From Beroe forskalii (taxonomy: Eukaryota > Ctenophora > Nuda > Beroida > Beroidae): DNA of 64,000 nt. Both the position numbers and the translations under genes were made by a program. Below the pieces are notes generated by a model. The model was given only the letters and a program-made list of their open reading frames with translations. It was not told the DNA's origin and made no database searches. The stretch spans positions 248,001 through 312,000 of the forward strand of contig WFMF01000108.1 in NCBI GenBank assembly GCA_011033025.1, in the 5' to 3' direction. Of the stretch, positions 59,001-64,000 are shown piece after piece (position 1 is the stretch's first letter; each line of letters begins with the position of its first letter).

Positions 59001-60659
59001 TTGTGATTATTGGATTTAGTACTCGATCCTCGTGCGCATTTTGATAGGATTTATTGCTCTGCACGCAGCCATCAGAAGGTTGTAAGGACGCCAAGTCACA
59101 AATAGAATGTATTTTGGTCACGCACAGCAATAGCTTACCCCGTACTCAGGGGTACCCACGTACTCAGGAACAGTTCACGCTTCACCGAAAATTTACGAAT
59201 TGAATGCGTGAAAAGTTGCACATGATTAGATATCTATGAAATTTACAAAGTTCACCACCCAATTTCTGGCCTCCCCATACCTTATAATTTACAAGTTATT
59301 AATAACAAGTCTATTGTCTGTAAAACAACCTCCTTCTCCCTAGGTTTCCTAAATAACCCCATTTCCTAGGTTTCCGGGCCCACTTCGAGTCCGGATACCG
59401 GTTGGCTCAAACCGGAGCTACGGAAGAACTCAAGTGCTCGGACGAAACGTGCTGCAAGTCCTGATAACAAGAGCAGCAAACTCAAGCAATTCAAAGACCT
59501 GGTCTTTGGGAAAACACAGGTTAAAATTGAGCTGTTGTAGTCTTATCTGGAGAAAATGGAAAAATCCATTTACTTTTACTAAAAATCAAATATTCGGTTA
59601 ACCGTCTTTACTCTTTAATCTTAAATCGATAAACCTTTTTGAATCGGTTGTTAAAATGGTACCCGCCCCTAACGCCTCTCCCTCCTTCAGTGGAGTGACG
59701 TGAACGGACAGGCGTTGTGTAGCAGCAACATCATCCGGGCGGGATCCGTCAGTCTGCTGACGGAGAAAGCCAGTGATCTCTGTTGGAGGAAGATCTGGTT
59801 ACTCCTCACTCATACTGAGGGTGGGGATATGCTCTACATCTACACTAACAAGGTGGGGGAGTTTTAGAAAAAAAAACTACAGCTTCTTTCTTACTTCATT
59901 TCCATTCTTCCCTTTTTTCCTTTCATTCTTTTTTCCTTTTTTAGTTCTTCTTTTTTCCTTTCTTTCCTTTTCCCTTCTTTCCTTTCGTCCCTTTCTACCT
60001 TTTTATTTTTTCTGTCTTCCTTGTGTTGTAACACTTCGGTTGTGAATTCACAGCCACTGCATTGTTCTTGTGGATGATCACTTTTGATGAAAAATCATTT
60101 TCTGGTTTGCTACAGCAAAGATTCAGCACGGATCGTTTACATTGCTCGAATATGTGATCCGATTATAATAATGATGAATATTCATCTGCAAATGTTTCAA
60201 AAGTTCAAACAACCATTAACCATGTTACATCCTGCTTTCAAGAAATTAAGATCGTTTGTTTCAATACAGATCACGGATCCAGCAGATACAATATCATTCT
60301 ATGCCCAGGCTAATAATTTATATTGCCAGCCCTTACATTGCTTATGTTCTTATGTACATACATTATACATAAGGCGTTGCAATTTGTAGCATGTAAATGT
60401 AACATGTAAAATATCATATCAAGCTAAGGAAAGTGAAGTATAATCCATTATTTTTATGAATTTGTAATAAGCATAGCTTCCGAACTGCCCTCTTTTTGAG
60501 AGGGCGCCCTCTCATGCCCTCTTTTTGCCCTCCTTTTTGGGTCTTGCCCTCCGAGCCCTCTTTTTTGCCCTCTCTTAGGCCCAATTTGCCCTCCTTTTTG
60601 ACCCATCCCAAAATACACCTAACATATATGGCCTTAAATAGGTCTTTCTGGGCGGTTTC

Positions 60660-60716
<57 letters not shown>

Positions 60717-62966
60717 TCGACCATATATTTCGGAAATACACTTAACAAACACTAGCTCCGATTGATTTTGGAAATCTACTTTTAGTAAATTTGCACCTGA
60801 CAGACGCATCAAGTTCATGAAATACACCCAATAAGCACTATCTCGGATACACTTTACTGAGTTCACCTAAAATACACCTTAAGTTCCTGAAATGGACCCA
60901 TAATTGTGAAAATACACCTAACAAGCACCATCTCGGATTGATTTTGTAAATACACTTTTACTGAATTCACCTAAAATACACCTTAAGTTCCCGAAATACA
61001 CTCTGGACTCTGAAAATACACCCATTAAGCACTATCTCGGATTGATTTTGTAAATACACTTTTACTGAATTCACCTAAAATACACCTTAAGTTCCCGAAA
61101 TACACTCTGGACTCTGAAAATACACCCATTAAGCACTATCTCGGATTGATTTTGTAAATACACTTTTACTGAATTCACCTAAAATACACCTTAAGTTCCC
61201 GAAATACACTCTGGACTCTGAAAATACATCAATTAAGCACTATCTCGGATTGATTTTGTAAATACACTTCTACTGAATTCACCTAAAATACACCTTAAGC
61301 TCCTGAAATACACCCATGATTGGTGAAAATACACCCATTAAGCACTATCTCGGATTGATTTTGTAAATACACTTTTACTGAATTCACCTAAAATACACCT
61401 TAAGTTCCCGAAATACACTCTGGACTCTGAAAATACACCCATTAAGCACTATCTCGGATTGATTTTGTAAATACACTTCTACTGAATCCACCTAAAATAC
61501 ACCTTAAGCTCCTGAAATACACCCATGATTGGTGAAAATACACCTAACAAGCACTATCTCGGATTGCATTTTTAGGCGGCGACCAAAAAAAAAAAAAAGG
61601 TCGCCACTGTTTTGTAGAATATTGCCCTCTTTTTGCGTTGATTTGCCCTCCTTTTCGGGCAAGAAACTGCCCTCCGAACGGATTTTCAATGGTCGGAAGC
61701 TATGGTAATAAGCTCCAAGAGAGCACAGAATATAATGTAGCACACCGTCCACTCTGTGTGCAATGAGATCGATCTATCGCGAATCACTGAATCAGGGGAT
61801 GGTCAAATTGGTAGAAATATGTGCCAAACGCAAAGTCTGAAAAACTCCGGCTTCCCCAACCCTTTTCATCTGTTTTGAAATCCAAACCCTCTTTTTTATA
61901 TCTGTCTACATCTTTTTCCGTACGTCTCAATCCTTAATCGTCATCATCAAGTTTGGTCCTTCCCGTCTTTCTCAATCCCCTGGAAGCATTCTCTCCTCTC
62001 GCTTGCAGACCTAACTCAGGTCTCATTCTTACATTCCCACCTACCTTTTCATCACCTCTTCCTATCCTGTTTACCTGGAAAGCTCCTGCTTTTCCAGGAA
62101 CTTGCACCGGGAGAGGAGTTGTGACATGTGTCTTGTTCTTATTCTAGTCTGATATGTGTGTATACCTCCTGCACGCACTCTCAACCTTACTTCTAGGTAG
62201 AAAGTTCCTGGTATTTTCATTGGGATTCTAGTGCGCACCCCTCCTACAATACATCGCCCTTTCCCAACTGCCTTTGTCTCCAACATTTGCCTCAACCCTC
62301 CCGTCTCCCACGCACGAATAGTCAATTATCCTCCTCAGGATCAGGCCTCCCTTTGACCTTATATTCTGGCCTCTTTTGACTCTCAACCGTTATCATGAAC
62401 CCCTTTCTCCCCTTTCTATATTCCAAATCCCATTTCTACTATTTCCCCTCTCATTCCCCTCGCCCCTCACCCTCCACCCTTCCCTCATCCCCACTCCCCC
62501 CGCACTCCTCCTCCACTCCCCCTACCTCACTCCTCCTCCCCCCACACTTCCTCACTCCCCTGCCACTCTTTCAGAGTGAGCAGCCTTGTAAAGCCGTCAA
62601 GTGCTGCCAGCTGAAGGAGGCCCGGCCTACCCGGACTATTGAGGAGAACAGCATGCTGTCCAAGGTGAATAATTTCTATGGGGGACTGGCGATATTTAAA
62701 TGCGAACTTTCAGTTTGTACTTGTTTCAATAATCATCGTACGTTAGCAAACTAACTATATTACACCTTATATTGATTAGTAATCCAAATTTCAAGAATCC
62801 CTAAGTCTTTATTTTCCCTTTCGAAGGTGTCGTTCGTCATCAAGATCCAGCCCTCGGAGGAGTACATTCTGCACGTGCAGAGCAAACAGCAGCGCAACGT
62901 GTGGGTCCGTCAGATCAGGACGCTCATCCCGAGCGAGTCCAACGACTTCCAGGACGACCTTAGCGA
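56090..62966 (+). CDS. SH2B: SH2B/Lnk-type adaptor protein, N-terminal and PH part (3' end beyond window)
   Basis: Exons: 56090-56399, 56530-56574, 57019-57151, 59370-59519, 59691-59852, 62575-62664 and 62827-62966. Exon 1 is Ser/Arg-rich (SRSRSTSVSSK). Exons 3-4 encode the SH2B dimerisation helices: KFCEFHSRHAAYHLAHNV, then FLDKFLEGFRAHFES, with the spaced phenylalanines of that domain. Exons 5-7 encode the PH domain (from IIRAGSVSLLTEKASDLCW to YILHVQSKQQRNVWVRQI, with the C-terminal Trp). Family members bind activated receptor tyrosine kinases or JAKs through an SH2 domain, expected downstream. The reading frame changes once in exon 1 (ATG frame to KNKNSVLVERITEYCNVYTE, near CCCCCAAA at about 56241) and once in exon 4 (between FRAHFES and LKQFKDLVFGKTQ). 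These are consensus errors or damage. Start ATG 56090 is the only suitable one upstream. Introns 2, 3 and 5 contain repeats described separately. Confidence 0.82.
56780..57018. repeat. Degenerate acceptor repeats before SH2B exon 3
   Basis: Six to seven irregular units of about 35-40 bp built on ACCCCAG|GTATCAGTAACC with TGACCCCTGTTATT between. The last one is the true acceptor (TTACCCCAG|GTATCGAAG), so upstream units are copies of the intron-exon boundary. Confidence 0.78.
59341..59380. repeat. Duplicated acceptor of SH2B exon 4
   Basis: CCTAGGTTTCC occurs twice, about 28 bp apart. The second is the acceptor used (CCTAG|GTTTCCGGG); the first is followed by in-frame stops. Confidence 0.65.
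59868..60035. repeat. Polypyrimidine tract in SH2B intron 5
   Basis: About 165 bp almost free of purines (TTTCTTTCC-type), shortly after exon 5. It is a simple-sequence, possibly triplex-forming tract. Confidence 0.8.
60472..61704. mobile_element. 1.2-kb hAT-like element with satellite cargo (E2), SH2B intron 5
   Basis: Perfect 12-bp TIRs CATAGCTTCCGA and complement are flanked by the 8-bp direct repeat GTAATAAG (60464-60471 and 61705-61712). Subterminal zones are rich in TGCCCTCTTTTTGCCCTCC and align in layout with those of E1. Inside are a 54-A run (60661-60714), a second (A)14 within GGCGACC...GGTCGCC, and a 104-bp tandem array. No transposase ORF. Confidence 0.87.
60740..61565. repeat. 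104-bp satellite array inside E2
   Basis: About eight copies containing AGCACTATCTCGGATTGATT, GTAAATACACTTTTACTGAA and ACCTAAAATACACCTTAAG; period about 104 bp. Central copies are nearly identical, edge copies diverged. The sequence is unrelated to the 39-bp array of E1. Confidence 0.93.
62400..62574. repeat. C-rich pyrimidine tract before SH2B exon 6 acceptor
   Basis: CCCCTCACCCTCCACCCTTC-like simple sequence runs to the acceptor CTCTTTCAG. It is an extended polypyrimidine tract. Confidence 0.7.
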
Positions 62967-64000
62967 GTGAGTACGACAACCGGAGTACATACGTCACTGA
63001 GTATTTACGTCACAAAACACGTGCACTACGTATGTTTGCACGTTTTCCTTGAAGTCACGTACACGTTCTGTGAGCGAATAACACACGCGGGGTTTGTACT
63101 GGCTCTGTCTGTGTCTGTCTCCGTGTTTGTCTGGCTGTGTGCTTGTGTGGGTGTGTTCCGGAGAGCACTCGTAGGCTGGCTTCTCTGTACATCATGTGGC
63201 TGTGGGTGTGTCATGTAGTTGTGCGCGTGAATTTTCAGAGTCAATATTCGACGTGCGCGGCAGTTTACGTCTCGTTTCCATAGATTTATGTCAATGGTGT
63301 GATATGTAGTACTAATTTGTGAATTAACATTATGTACACGTGTATGTAGTGGGAGTACGACAACAAGTACTCTATCAGCGCGATTGACGTCATCATCAGG
63401 GGGTAGAATGGGGCGTTACTGACGTAGAACACATCGTCTTGTTTTAGTGTGCATTATAGTGGGAGTGGTAGGTGTGTATACAAGCAAGTACTTTGTACGA
63501 CTTTATTAAAGTAGTGGGGAGCCCACCACTCCTACACGTGCAATAGATTGAGGAGCAAATATATCACTTAAAATGCAGGTATTTGAACTGCAAATCACTC
63601 GAAATAGGTATCTAAAAGCTGGAATATCATTTAGAATATTCAAACTGGGAATAAAAGGCTTTAAATTCCACGACTTTTCAGTAATCTGAAAAGTAATTAT
63701 TGTCAATGGGCTTATGTGATATGTTAGACAATATCACTATCATTTGCGCGTCTTTCATTGGACATTTCTACCAGATTTTCTAAATATAAGCAATGAAAGG
63801 TGTGCCTGTATATAAATCAATAAAAGTCCCCTGATACTCTGATACACCTAAATAAAATGTATAGGTTATAATGTTAAGGGCCATCTTCTAACTAGTCAGG
63901 TTATACGCTGTGAGTCAGTCATGAGTTGTACGGTGTATGTTGACTTATGAGTAGTAGCCACACACGTACCCTAAATTAAACTGGTCATGCACCCGCACAA
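62967..64000. other. SH2B intron 7, no exon recognised
   Basis: Begins with donor GTGAGT. The SH2-domain exons are not in the window. A segment near 63348 (TGGGAGTACGACAACAAGTA) resembles the intron start and carries an acceptor-like TAG, but encodes nothing SH2-like. Confidence 0.55.

Noticed and set aside
46583-61704. Mutator-type assignment for the satellite-filled elements
   Set aside because: A 9-bp duplication seemed possible at first, but placing the shared C in the TIR gives perfect 12-bp TIRs and 8-bp duplications at both elements, which suits hAT better.
63348-63430. Possible eighth SH2B exon after TATGTAG
   Set aside because: The sequence resembles the intron start (GTGAGTACGACAACC) and encodes no SH2-like residues in the required phase.
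1-64000. Retroviral, LTR or other capsid-bearing elements
   Set aside because: No long terminal direct repeats with primer site and no polymerase, integrase or capsid-like frames were seen; the decayed fragment at 26.9-27.6 kb could not be placed.

Overview
This is animal nuclear DNA, most likely from an invertebrate. Coding sequence is sparse and split by GT-AG introns, the recognisable proteins are metazoan (a DDX18/Has1-type DEAD-box helicase and an SH2B/Lnk-type signalling adaptor), and the rest is full of minisatellites, fold-back elements and non-autonomous DNA transposons. I see no bacterial operons, CRISPR array, rRNA, tRNA, or reverse-transcriptase or capsid-bearing element. The phylum cannot be fixed from sequence alone. 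Intronic minisatellites built on splice sites, which occur repeatedly here, were as far as I recall described from amphioxus; I could not check that.

Layout. 0.1-0.9 kb: a 16-bp minisatellite beside one convincing minus-strand exon of an unknown gene. 2.1-4.5 kb: a fold-back element and a 172-bp satellite array. 4.5-25.25 kb: a large inverted duplication (arms about 4485-17762 and 18474-25250, spacer about 0.7 kb). Each arm carries the same six 3' exons of a DDX18-type helicase, pointing outwards. The left arm is longer because of a 4.3-kb Helentron-like insertion, a 1.2-kb Helitron-like insertion, a 0.45-kb hairpin-rich insertion and a 2-kb minisatellite. The right arm has a different 1.1-kb minisatellite. 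The spacer holds an acidic-repeat ORF. 25.6-26.5 kb: two MITE-like fold-backs. 26.5-33.4 kb: a CpG-poor stretch with a decayed coding-like fragment, a 16-bp array split by a Helitron-like element, and a TIR element with its own minisatellite. 33.5-45.5 kb: another Helitron-like element, several minisatellites, one exon of an unknown plus-strand gene at 40.55 kb and a 931-bp TIR element with a 5-bp target duplication. 45.9-54.0 kb: a 1.95-kb direct duplication. Its first copy is split by a 4.0-kb hAT-like element filled with a 39-bp satellite, and the two copies meet at a homopolymer-ridden, low-quality-looking junction. 54.5-55.6 kb: a repeat field. 56.1-63.0 kb: the first seven recognisable exons of an SH2B adaptor, with a second satellite-filled hAT-like element in intron 5; its SH2 domain should lie beyond the window.

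Two themes stand out. First, tandem repeats start at, or contain, splice donors or acceptors in every recognised gene, in both arms of the DDX18 duplication and in the unknown gene at 40.5 kb. The two DDX18 arms have each expanded a different splice-site repeat that the other arm keeps at one or two units. Second, a family of 8-bp-TSD elements shares 12-bp perfect TIRs and a GCCCT-rich subterminal zone but carries unrelated satellite arrays as its only cargo.
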